Positions 54,484-64,000 of a DNA stretch of 64,000 nt are shown here, in pieces. The stretch is from the NCBI GenBank assembly GCA_964059195.1, contig CAXKWD010000004.1, forward strand, positions 118,189,938 to 118,253,937. The letters run 5' to 3'. Under the pieces are notes generated by a model. That model was given only the letters and a program-made list of their open reading frames with translations. It was not told the DNA's origin and did no database searches. The stretch comes from Ectobius pallidus (Eukaryota > Arthropoda > Insecta > Blattodea > Ectobiidae). Each line of letters begins with the position of its first letter. Positions within the stretch are counted from its first letter, which is position 1. The translations under genes and the position numbers were made by a program.

Positions 54484-56165
54484 TCAGCACCCTGAAAGAA
54501 GACATGTGTCACTGTCCCTCACTGACAGGCAGAGGAGCCAACTTGATGAGGGGCCTCTTATAAGTGCCTGAGACAGTGCGAACAGTGATGACTCTGACAA
54601 GGCCGTCTGGGCCTGGGTGTACTTGGTGCACCAGACCAAGCACCCACCTATGAGGAGGTACATTGTCCTCGAGAACCAATACAGGGGTACCCAAAGGAAC
54701 GTCTGCAAGTACCTTATGAGATAATCCACGGACCACTTCTTCCAAAGACATGTGACCATCTGCTGAAGATGGTTCCATCGGAAGCGCAGACTGTACCCAC
54801 CAGAGAGGTCAGGACTGGGCACCGCTACGATGGCTTTGCCAATAAGAAAATGGCCGGGAGATAAGTACCCAAAGTTATCCACGTCCTCAGATGACGTCAA
54901 CGGACGTGAATTCACGAATGACTCAATTTGTATGAGGATAGTAGACATCTCCTCGTAAGTGTACTTGCAGGACGAAGACATCCGCTTCAAATGTAACTTC
55001 AAAGAACGTACTGCCGCCTCGTGAAGCCCTCCCATGTGTGGAGAGTGAGGGGGCAAGAAACGCCAATGGATGTTCAAGTGCGCAGTGGCTTCTTGCACTG
55101 CGGAGTGATGTTCTGATGACATCAGTAGCCTAGAGAGATTCTGCAGGTCGGCATGGGCTCCGACAAAGTTGGTCCCATTGTCGGAAGTGATGGAACTGGG
55201 AATTCCACGACGACTTGTAAACCTCGACAATGCCGCTAGGAGTGCACATGAGGTGAGCGAAGTCACTTGCTCGACATGTACGGCCTTCGTAGACATGCAG
55301 ACAAATATAGCAATGTAGGCTTTAGTAGTCACCTTGGACCGCGGGCCACCAAACTTCAGAGAGAATGGACCGGCGTAATCCACACTAGAGTTCGTGAAAG
55401 GAGGGAGTGGATTTACTCTCTCGAGAGGCAGATCAGCCATCTTCTGCTGAAAAGCCTGAGCCTCAAAGCGGAAGCAAACACTGCAACGCCTCCGTACACT
55501 GCAAACCAGCTTGCGAATGCAAGGGATCCAAAACGTCTCTCGCAAGTGCGAGATGACTAGCTGAGGTCCTGCATGATCTAGCTGCAAGTGTACGTGAAGA
55601 ACCAACTGCCTGGTGAAAGCATGCTCTGCAGGAAGTAATATTTGATGTTTGTTGTCAAAGGGTAAGTTGGACCGACTCAGATGTCCACCTACACGCAGGA
55701 TGTTATCCTGAATAAAAGGGCATAGTTGCAGAATCTTACTAGAAGAAGGCAAATCTTGCGAGGAAGACAATGCTTGAATTTCTCTCCTGAAAACATTCCT
55801 TTGAATGATCCTAATGCAAAAATGCAAAGCTTCAGTAAGCTCTGATGGTAACAAAGGGCCATTGATGTGCGACTTGAGTTTCAGGTAGTTATTAATGAAA
55901 CGTCGCACATAAGCCATGACCCTGATTGTTTTCAAGTGTGAAAACTTATTCAGCCATGGGCTTAGGCTAGAGGTTTCGATACGGACCAGCGCTGCTACGT
56001 TGACCTCTGGGAGAGACGAAGACTCGAGCCCAGTGGGAAACTGGGCCACTGAGTGGAGTCGGCATTAAGCCAAGAAGGGCCTGACCACCACAGAGAGTTA
56101 TTAAGTAGGTTAGAAGGGATGGCTCCCCTAGAGATGAGATCAGCGGGATTGTCCTTGGACGACAC
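54484..56165 (-). pseudogene. BEL/Pao integrase
   Basis: The zinc-binding H-x-H...C-x-x-C region is H-L-Q-L-D-H-A-G ending R-R-R-C-S-V-C. The D-D-E core follows: D in V-D-Y-A-G-P-F, D in S-D-N-G-T-N-F, E in G-L-H-E-A-A-V-R. The C-terminal barrel, with V-L-V-L-E-D-N-V-P-P-H-R-W and K-R-P-L-I-K-L-A-P-L-P, is in a different frame (54509-54778) after a shift near 54800. The start of this frame joins the RT-RNase H frame by another shift near 56165. Confidence 0.92.
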
Positions 56166-57736
56166 ATGCGACCAAAGTCAATGGCAGTGTATTCTTGGAT
56201 GTCCGCGACTCTGATAGCCACGAAAGTCTTAAGCTTAGAAGGAGAATGGCTTAACCAACCAAGTACAACCTTGGAGTCACTCCACAGGTGTACTGAACTG
56301 ACAGGAAGTTGCAACGTAGGTAACACCCTGTGAACTAATGTCGCCAACAATTCAAGGCGCGGGATAGTCGTCGCCTTCAAAGGGGCAACCCTAGACTTGG
56401 CACAAAGCAGACAGCTCTTGGCCTGATCGAGATGATTAATAAAATGTAGGTACAGACAGGCACCATACGCCGCCTCGCTAGCATCACAGAAACCGTGCAA
56501 CTGTACAGACACGAAGTTCTGCTGTAATGCCAGCCGAGGGATAGCGATGCTGGAGATGAACTGCAGTTGGTTGTAGACCTTACGCCAACTGTCGGCAACC
56601 ACAGAAGGAATGGGCTGGTCCCATGAAGTAGTCTCCTTCCACAAAGATTGGAAAAGAATCTTGCAGTAAGACACTATAGGGCATATTAGCCCAAGGGGGT
56701 CAAAAATAGAGGCTATACAAGATAGCATTGTCCTTCTGGAACAGGTGGTGAATGGCTTGGTGGGATCGACTGAAGTTTCGATTCTGAGCATATCATCAGA
56801 TGGTTGCCATATCAGGCCTAGCGCCTTTATGGAGTTGGTGTCAGAATCACCAAAGGTTCTGTGGTCGAGAGACTCCCGCAGCTCAGGAGGAACGTCTTGG
56901 AGCAGCTCTACAGAATTGGAACTCCACTTACGGAGACTGAATCCACCTAGGGGGAGAAACTCTCTCAGCTGAGAGACAATAACCTTGGCCTCAGACAACG
57001 TAGCAGTTGTGGCGACTATGTCATCGACATAGATGGAATTATTTATGATGGAGGCTGCTACAGGAAACTTGCTTCCCTCGTCGATGGCTAGCTGTTTAAG
57101 AGCTCTGGTTGCCAGGAAGGAGGCAGAAGCAGTGCCATAAGTGACCGTGGTTAGGTCAAACAGCTGGATAGGGTCTGACACAGAAGGTCTCCAGTAAATC
57201 TGCTGGAGAGGTTGGTGATCGGGATGGATTAAGACCTGTCTATACATCTCCTCGATGTCCGCTGTGAACGCTGCAGGATTGAACCTAAAGCACAGGAGGA
57301 TCGAAAAGAGGTCAGGTTGCACCACCGGACCCACCGCAAGGATGTCATTGAGTGACTTTCCGTTAGATGACTTAGCCGAAGCATCAAAAACTGCCCTGAG
57401 TTTTGTCGTGGTGCTGGAAGGCTTCAAGACGGGATGGTGCGGGATAATGTATTCATATTTCTCGAGTGAACTCCGAGAGGCAGGCTTCATGTGACCCAAT
57501 TTCAGATAGTCATCCATGAACCTGTTATATTCCTCTCGAAGGGTTTCGTTAGAAGACAGTCTCTTTTCTAACGAGAAAAATCTCTTTTGGGCTTGTAACA
57601 CTGTGCTCCCCAGGGATTCTGGAGCCGATACAAAGGGCAACTTAACAATGTATCGCCCGTCGGAGTCACGCTGAGTATTGACAGCAAAATGCTGCTCACA
57701 AAACGACTCGTTGGGGAAGGGGGCCGAGTTAGACAC
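56166..57736 (-). pseudogene. BEL/Pao reverse transcriptase and RNase H
   Basis: From 57736: F-C-E-Q-H-F, then P-H-H-P-V-L, L-R-A-V-F-D-A-S-A, F-T-A-D-I-E-E-M-Y-R-Q (first catalytic Asp), V-T-Y-G-T-A-S-A-S-F, and S-I-Y-V-D-D-I (the Y-V-D-D pair). After that come D-P-L-G-L-I-C-P and the A17/RNase H-type C-D-A-S-E-A-A-Y-G-A-C, R-L-E-L-L-A and W-S-D-S-K-V-V-L. The frame stays open for about 520 codons, then shifts at A-I-D-F-G near 56165, where the family continues with S-S-K-D-N-P-A-D-L. Confidence 0.93.
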
Positions 57737-57754
57737 CCGTTCTAACTCCCAGAA

Positions 57755-58268
57755 TCAGGAAAGCTGGTTACTCACTAACTGGTCTGCAGTTAGGAAGGCT
57801 GAGTAATTGGAAGACATAGCCTCTGAGCAGTCAGGCTCATTGGGGCCTACTTCAAGACAACTCTTAGCCGTGGCTCGGTGTCGATGACTATTGGAAGGAT
57901 GGCAACGCTGTAGGGGAAAAGGCGCAGAGGGCAGTTTCCCTGCGAAGTACCAACCAAGGTGCGAGTTCTGAATTGTAGGTAACTCGCAGGCGGAAATTTG
58001 TCCTGGGCACACCACTTGGGCGCAAATTTCCACTCCAAGAAGTAAATCGACATGCTTAGGGCGACTAAAAACTGGGAAGATTCGGAGGAATGTTCCAACC
58101 TTTCGTCTCAATGAAAGAGCTCGGAAACCTTTTCTCCGAAATCTCCGGGACGACAATGGCCTGCGCATTGTAGCGCCATGACGTCACTCGCGACTGAATT
58201 GCGATGCTGGTGAGCTTATGTGTGCTCACGTTGGTGGACAAGATTCCCGTTAGCGTAGTCCGCTGCAC
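57755..58268 (-). pseudogene. BEL/Pao protease region
   Basis: Minus-strand frames 58065-58268 and 57755-58168 overlap through a frameshift near 58110. The second reads V-D-L-L-L-G-V-E-I, then Q-N-S-H-L-G-W-Y-F-A-G-K, the C-terminal side of the BEL aspartic protease and its link to RT. The catalytic D-S/T-G site would lie before 58268 and is missing or just outside. Confidence 0.8.
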
Positions 58269-59196
58269 ATGAGGAGCTAGTCTAAGATGAAATTCTGAAA
58301 TTCTGTTGCAGTTAGATTGATTTGTAGCTTGAGTAACTTGGCTTTACTACAAACATTGGAGTCTTATTTCAAGTTTGAAACATTGCACAATGCACATAAG
58401 AAAAGATGCGAATAAATAATTACACTTTACTTCGGAAATGAGATATTGTATGAAGTTACCTATTTTATGGAACCATTGTCAACGCTGGCATACACAAAGC
58501 TAATGTTTACACAGACTGCAAAGTTGAACAACTGGTCACGATCACTTGTACTACTTTTAGCAGTCAGTCCATGAAATGTAAACGGAGAAATATTACTGGA
58601 ACTACTTTATAGTCTAGAAAATGTCTCCATGCATGAATTCATTCCATTGGATGAAAATCAGCGGCAGGTATTATGTCACTTTTCTATTAAGTGAATCTTT
58701 AAGCGAGTTTGAGTTTACTCATAACTCCTGTTTGGAAAAGATTCTTAAATTTCATGAATAGACGTAGTCGTCCCCCCTATGGCAAACTAGCGAAAGTGAA
58801 AATTATTCATTTTACAGGAGAGCTAAAACATGTTTCATGTACTTCTATAAAATCCATTTATTTTCTTTTTCAGTCACTTTCACTGCCAAGTACACTCATT
58901 AACCATCATGTTTTTAGGGTGCTTTAATTTTAGCTCTTGTCTTAATTTTAAGGGCATAAATGTCAGTTTCCTTACTTTGCCAGAGTGATTTTATATTTAG
59001 TATCTTTTGTATTACTGTTGTAAAGTAAAGAATCAGTTATTTAAATAAATTGTTATACCTTTAGACATTTTTTAAGAAAAAGAGGCAAAAATCCAATATT
59101 TTTCATCACAAATTGGAAAAAAAAAAAAAAAAAATTAATACATAATCTACTCATTATCTGATTCTTCTGATACATTAGGTTCAGGGAGTGCATCTC
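58269..59196. other. No recognised gene
   Basis: AT-rich; an A run at 59118-59135. Nothing recognisable on either strand. Confidence 0.5.
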
Positions 59197-59715
59197 TCAC
59201 TGTTTCTGTTGACGGAATGTTTTCGTAAAAGTAATGATAAGCTTTTGGAATTTGCAAGTCATAGCACCAGAAATGCAGAATCTTGCAGTATAAGGTTTCA
59301 CTACTCCAGAATCTGATGGGCAGCATCTTTGATTCTTGAGAACAAACTTACTGAAACAAGCATCTTCATAATCAGTCTTTATCTTATCGCCATCAACCCA
59401 TAATTTGAGTCCTTTTATGAATGCTTTCCTACCTTCTTCTCTGGCTAATTTAATTTCTTTCAACAATAAATTCCTAAATTGTCTGTCTTCTATTCCATAG
59501 TCCTGTTCTACAAAGTTCTATGACCCTTTAAATTTTTTTGTGTTACTAAGAACTTGCCATTTGAACATCATGGCTACTTTGATCAGTATCGGCCTCGTTT
59601 TATTGCCTTGCCTTCCCAATCTGAAATAATCTATCTCCCAGCCATCAAGTGTCAACCCTAGGTTTTTTTTCAAATAGCTTCTCTACTATCTGAGTTAACC
59701 ACCATTTTTCTTCTT
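59197..59715 (-). mobile_element. LINE ORF1-type fragment
   Basis: On the minus strand: G-W-E-I-D-Y-F-R-L-G-R-Q-G-N-K-T-R-P-I-L-I-K-V, a TAG at 59520-59522, F-V-E-Q-D-Y, then L-A-R-E-E-G-R-K-A-F-I-K and K-L-W-V-D-G-D-K-I. This is the C-terminal RNA-binding region of an ORF1-like protein in arthropod LINEs (R-L-G-R and K-x-x-V-D-G blocks). Only this piece is present, with one stop. Confidence 0.6.
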
Positions 59716-59852
59716 TCTGTTGTCTCAAATCTTTTCTTACATGATGTTATTTCGTCTTTTATTTATTTCTTTCAGTTTAGCAATATATCCCCTACCTCCT
59801 CCAGGGGCGTATTTAGCTACTTAAGTGCCCCTAGGCAGAGAATAGTATATTG

Positions 59853-60240
59853 CGACACAAGGGCGGAAAGGCACGTTTACGGGTCGAGGAAACAGATTGA
59901 AAACCAGAGGCGCAGCCGAGGGTTTTTAAGTTTTCGAGACCCGTAAATGCCTTTACGGTCCGTGTGTTGCATGCTATTTTTTGCACGACGGTTACTTATA
60001 TCAATTTAATTATATTAATTGTGATATTACCTGAAAATATTATGTATATACAGTCTTGAAGAATGGTGCTTATTTCAGAAAGGGATTCGCATTTGTTATT
60101 GTTTATGACAACCGAATATTTATAAAGCTGTGGTCATTTCTGCTCGCAAATAAGCATTTGCGGGCGGTAAAGTAACTTTCCGCCCGTCGCCCCTAGCAAC
60201 AAGTCACTTTCCGCCCGTCGCCCCTAGCAACAAGATTGCG
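59853..60240. repeat. MITE-like GC-rich insert with a 31-bp tandem duplication
   Basis: GGGCGGAAAGGCACGTTTAC at 59861 is partly mirrored by GTAAATGCCTTTACGGTCC at 59943. At about 60171-60232 a 31-bp unit (ACTTTCCGCCCGTCGCCCCT and on) is repeated head to tail. No protein. Confidence 0.6.
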
Positions 60241-60479
60241 TGTGGTAATGTCAAGTTACGATCCATGTAAACAACTTTCGTAAGTAACACTTACTAGCTA
60301 AGGAGTGCAAAAAAATATTTTCGCCCCCATATTTCCACATGAATGTACCACAAAGTAACCTACAGTAAGCATTATTACAACTGAAATAGTAGGCTAATAA
60401 TAATATATAATAATAAATAGATTGGAGACCAGAGTTTGTACCCGCCATATTGCTTGCATTGTCATACGACTGCCGCCTG

Positions 60480-61690
60480 CAAAATTGAATGTCTAAATTA
60501 TATTTACATAATAAGCTTATTAATGCTTTAGCTAATTCTTTTGATTTGTGCCCTGTATTTGAGACAAAACAGATAAATCTTTCAGCAGGAAATCCATGTT
60601 TTAATAAATACCTTTCAACAAAAGATAGCTGATCTGCATGTGTAATATCGGGAAGTTTTCTTCACTTCACCTACAATATACTCCACCACTCTTTCTGCCA
60701 GAATAGATATAAACTCTTCACATATTTGAAAAGAAAGATATGATGTGCTCCCTTTTTCTTTGTTTCCATAATGTTCAATATGTTTCGATAGAAAGTGATC
60801 GAATTCTGCTATTAGCTCTAGGGCCATCTAGAAATTCCCAGTATGTGTTTCCCCAAACTTATAGTGACCCCTGAAAGATAGGCCTTGTATAGACATTTTT
60901 TTTTACCACAGCAATTACTCATTTAAGACATCCCTCCAATATTTAACGTCCATTTCAAACTGAGTTGTTAGTTCATTATCTATTCTCCCCATGATTTCTC
61001 CTCTATCCCTTAAAGTTAACACATACTTTCTATGTTCAGCTGAATTTTCATGGGCGGTTAATTGGGACTGGCCATTTTTCCAGTCATTAAATCCTTCATT
61101 AGCTTTCACAAACTGCGACGTTCCATTACACAATAAGCATGGGACACAAAGCACACTACCCATGCTTTGAGAATATCCTAAAAATTGTCTTTGTTGTTTC
61201 TCGCCATTTCTCAGTGTTCTGAAAAAAAAAAATCTTTATTTAAATACCTCGGAAAGTCAGGATATTGCCTGTATGAATTTTTAAAATCACTGTCTATATT
61301 TTGTGCAACATGACCTTGTTTAGTGATATGTTCGCGAAGAGATTCATTTATTATCCACTTTGCAGATCGTCAGAATTTGGTCACTCGCCCTATTATAAGC
61401 ATTATTTGTATCAACTGAATTAAGTGATTCTGCGTTATTACTATTGTTTTTAATATCGGGAATGCCTATCTCAGATAAATCACACGAACTACATTTTTTG
61501 GGTTCTGTTCGCCACATTATTACACTCTGAATCTGGACTCTAACTGGAACAAGCTGGCAGTGTTTGTTTTTTAAACAGGTCATTTATTTTTGCGCACTCT
61601 CTCACAGTTTCCTCTTTTTTTATTGCCTTGTCTTTCGCGAGTTTCCGGTATTGAAAACCACTTAGCTTTTTCCGGCTATCACTCATTTTC
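60480..61690 (-). pseudogene. ZMYM1-type hAT transposase, broken
   Basis: N-terminal S-G-F-Q-Y-R-K near 61660. N-E-S-L-R-E-H-I-T-K-Q-G and Y-P-D-F-P-R-Y-L-N follow near 61340-61230. Then the TTF-type finger region S-M-G-S-V-L-C-V-P-C-L-L-C-N, E-G-F-N-D-W-K-N-G and H-E-N-S-A-E-H (zinc ligands C-x-x-C...H...H). The core start F-D-H-F-L-S-K-H-I and Y-G-N-K-E-K-G-S-T-S-Y-L-S lies at 60810-60700. At least three frameshifts or stops; the rest of the core is missing. Confidence 0.75.
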
Positions 61691-61700
61691 ACATAAGTAA

Positions 61701-62300
61701 CACATCACTGCACAAAAACATTAATAAAACACCTGCACTCTTTACTGTTGCAAATGAAACTGGACTATACCAATACCAAGCTTAGTGGCGGGCAGTTCTT
61801 TTAAGTATGAATTAGCACTGATGAGTGCAGCCGTTATTTTGGTGATAAGATGGGGGATTAATTAAAATATAGTTTATATTCGATATCACACTTTAAGTTC
61901 ACAGAAATGTCTTTCACTTTACCTTGTTGAGCGCCAGCCATCTGGTTAGATGACAATTCACCATTTCACTGCAACCACGGCTGTCAGTCGCACGATTCCT
62001 CTCTCTCCCAGGGTTTCCGTGTTGTAAGTTTCAATTAGTAGAGGTGTGGATTTTATGCAATATGGGTGCTATTTTAGAAATAAAATATAGGTAGGTGTGT
62101 GTGAGAACTAGAGTTTTATTTTAATCAAGATGAATTCAGTTGGGTATTTATGCTGAGATGAATGCCGCCGAGGTCTGCAATTTCTAAATGTCTGCAAAGT
62201 TTATGAAGTCGGGTTGAGTGTATCACGCTAGGAGTTATTTATGAACAGTTATTTTGTAGTATTAATAGTGGAGTCTGATTATTTTAGTGCACACGCTACT
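61701..62300. other. No recognised feature
   Basis: Between the hAT and the gypsy 3' region. No motif seen. Confidence 0.4.
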
Positions 62301-62796
62301 GCAGTTGTTAGGCGTTTTATCCTCTAATAATCACTGCGTATTACCACACTTAAATATATATGCAAGTACAGTACCTTTTCACTTGTAGGAATTCCAGTTA
62401 GTAGCACTCACTATTTTAATAAGACTTAATACACTTCCACTTGTTATATCAATACTTTGTCTCCTATATAAGCGCGACCACGACTTGTAAATATACTTCA
62501 CATTTCGGCGACGTGAATTCAATATACTGCCAGACAGCAGGACGGACGAGAAGACAAGATGACCAGACAGACAGAGTTTCCGTATTGGAAAGTTAAATAA
62601 TAACTTTCTTATACTCATGTTTACCTTCAATTCATGATCAAATAGTTATTCAATCAATATGTTACCTTTTACTATACTATTCTTGCTATTTCTTATGGAT
62701 TCATAACTTTCTTATTTTCAAAGTAACCTTATGTACTATACATTCAATACACCATTCTACCTTTTCTTTTACCTTTTTCACACTTTTAAGTACATT
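62300..62796 (-). repeat. Probable 3' end/LTR of the gypsy element
   Basis: Sequence after the integrase stop on the minus strand, including a GC-richer block (CTTGTCTTCTCGTCCGTCCT) like many insect gypsy LTRs. Borders could not be set because the 5' LTR is outside the window. Confidence 0.4.
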
Positions 62797-63792
62797 CTAC
62801 TCTGGAGCGGTGTGGTAGGGTTTCAACAGACATTTATGGAATCTTCCTACTATCTTTTCTGTATCAATATGGCATATTTCATAAGTATGATTGCCAAAGT
62901 TTTTACATATCTTAAATGGGCCTTGGTACAAATTACTCATACGGAAGTACACTTTCTTTAGTGCACTAGACAACACCTTTATTTTAGCTACTACTAAATC
63001 TCCTATGTTTGGGTCCCATTTTGCCTTATGGCGTTTCACCTTGCTACGCCGGTACTCAGCCTTTTTGCGGATCCGGTCGATAGCTCTTTTGCATATCTCT
63101 TCTTCTGAAAGTTTCTTACCAGGAACATACTTGGCTTGCGGTAAGTTGGCAATGACAGGATCTGGGTCTTGGTTCAACATTAAGGTGACAGGTGCTGCTG
63201 AGGTTGTTGGATTGATGGAATGGTTCAGCACTTTTTCAATTACTTCACACTTTGATACCCAATTTGTTTGTTGCTTATTACATAGGATCCTGAAGTATAG
63301 GGATATGTCACGCAAAATTCTTTCTGCTATGTTCGCGATAGGATGGTAAAAAGACGAATGAAAAATCTTCACACCCTGTTGAGTTAAAGTGTTATTGAAA
63401 ACTTTACTCTTGAAACATGTAGCATTGTCACACAGAACAGCTAAAGGACGGCCAAAAGTAGGTATGTATTGCTTTGTTAGCTTGTCTACACATGCCCTAC
63501 CTGTAGCCTTCCGTAAAGGATAAATCTTTACATACTTGGTAAATGCGTCATAAGCTACAAGAATGTATCTATGCCCGAACTGACCTTGGAGCATCTCTCC
63601 GTGAAAATCCAATGCAACAAGACTGTTCTTACTGTCCCTAATAATATTCTTGGGTTCTGTGTCATAATGTACATTAATAGGTTTTGCTAATTGACATATC
63701 TTACAGGTGCGCAATATCTGGCATACTTTGCGCGCGATATGCTTGAAATAAAAATCATTTGAGATATTTATTGATACCTTTTCACTTGGCAT
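62797..63792 (-). pseudogene. Ty3/gypsy integrase
   Basis: 332 codons on the minus strand. R-T-C-K-I-C-Q-L-A-K-P closes the zinc-binding domain. The core has D in V-A-L-D-F-H-G, D in V-L-C-D-N-A-T-C-F and E in N-I-A-E-R-I-L-R-D. The C-terminal part has G-D-L-V-V-A-K and L-Y-Q-G-P-F-K-I-C, the usual gypsy tail. Just upstream (63793-63870) Y-I-P-K and L-I-L-A-Y-H-E-A-L-C is the first half of the zinc region in another frame, so there is a frameshift at about 63800. Pol continues past the window edge. Confidence 0.9.
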
Positions 63793-64000
63793 AATGCTTC
63801 ATGGTAAGCCAAAATTAAATTGCTCTCCATGCATTTAGGAATATACACCTTCCATTTTGGTTCTTCTTTACCACACATCTTATACACAATATCATCTATT
63901 ACTGCTGTTGTCCCTATACCACCAATTTCACCAACTCCATTCTCTACGTCATTTTCTACATTTTCACCCTCAGAGGTACTATCACTTTCTACACTTTGCA
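63793..64000 (-). mobile_element. Ty3/gypsy pol, continuing past the window
   Basis: The minus strand encodes an acidic stretch (E-N-V-E-N-D-V-E) and K-W-K-V-Y-I-P-K-C-M. It is the upstream side of the integrase region and is cut by the end of the window, so the RT is not visible. Confidence 0.65.

Larger units (their letters stand above)
54484..58268 (-). mobile_element. BEL/Pao LTR retrotransposon, gag and 5' LTR missing
   Basis: Protease, RT, RNase H and integrase in that order on the minus strand is the pol order of BEL/Pao. Gag and the 5' LTR are absent beyond 58268, where sequence becomes unrelated, so it is 5'-truncated or recombined. Frameshifts near 58110, 56165 and 54800 and a stop at 57755-57757 make it inactive, but divergence is modest. 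Confidence 0.92.
59802..61700 (-). mobile_element. hAT element, ZMYM1-like, with nested MITE
   Basis: Left end CAGGGGCGTATTTAG at 59802 is hAT-like; I did not find the right TIR near 61700. The minus-strand transposase occupies about 61690-60480, and 59853-60240 is occupied by another repeat. Confidence 0.65.

Noticed and set aside
55267..57494. Several + strand open frames of 75-97 codons
   Set aside because: Antisense shadows of the BEL/Pao pol gene.
62731..63349. + strand open frames including one of 152 codons
   Set aside because: Antisense of the gypsy integrase; no independent motif.

Overview
This window looks like AT-rich nuclear DNA from an animal, most likely an arthropod and probably an insect with a large, transposon-rich genome. 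The evidence is one intron-rich host gene with GT-AG introns of 2.5 to 11 kb, many mariner/Tc1, hAT, piggyBac-like, Penelope-like, I-like, BEL/Pao and Ty3/gypsy remnants, and tRNA-derived SINEs. An orthopteroid or blattodean insect is my guess from repeat style only. There are no operons, CRISPR arrays or other bacterial features.

The one host gene I can assign is methionine synthase reductase (MTRR), on the + strand. Its last six coding exons lie at 7201-7434, 12957-13059, 22274-22382, 33283-33382, 44341-44479 and 47022-47101. Together they encode 254 residues, covering the FAD-closing part of the FNR-like module and the whole NADPH domain, to the C-terminal aromatic residue and stop. All junction phases agree. 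The N-terminal flavodoxin half must lie before position 1 or in unrecognised exons.

Region by region: 1-7200 (upstream intron or flank) holds two SINEs, a short array of a 13-mer motif, LINE ends, an I-like LINE on the minus strand and a piggyBac tail. 7435-12956 holds three mariner/Tc1 elements. 13060-22273 holds MITEs, a large foldback, a hAT and its deletion derivative, and a palindromic element. 22383-33282 holds a hAT split by a LINE, a palindromic tRNA-bearing element, a TTAA-flanked element, a ZMYM1-type hAT and a small foldback with a hammerhead-like core. 33383-44340 holds a mariner, a Penelope-like insertion, a long-TIR transposon with an uncharacterised nuclease-like gene, nested mariners and a THAP element. 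44480-47021 holds a TIR element that ends about 110 bp before the last exon.

Downstream of MTRR lie a TIR MITE, a partial copy of the MTRR 3' end, a decayed minus-strand multicopy gene split precisely by a THAP-bearing transposon, a BEL/Pao element lacking gag, a LINE ORF1 piece, another ZMYM1-type hAT and the integrase end of a Ty3/gypsy element running off the right edge.

Most elements are broken, and many nest inside one another with readable target-site duplications, so relative ages can be inferred. The best candidates for something undescribed are the long-TIR element at 37252-40219 and a set of palindromic elements flanked by unusually long (12-14 bp) target-site duplications, two of which carry hammerhead-like cores. 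All family names come from reading motifs by eye; no search was run.
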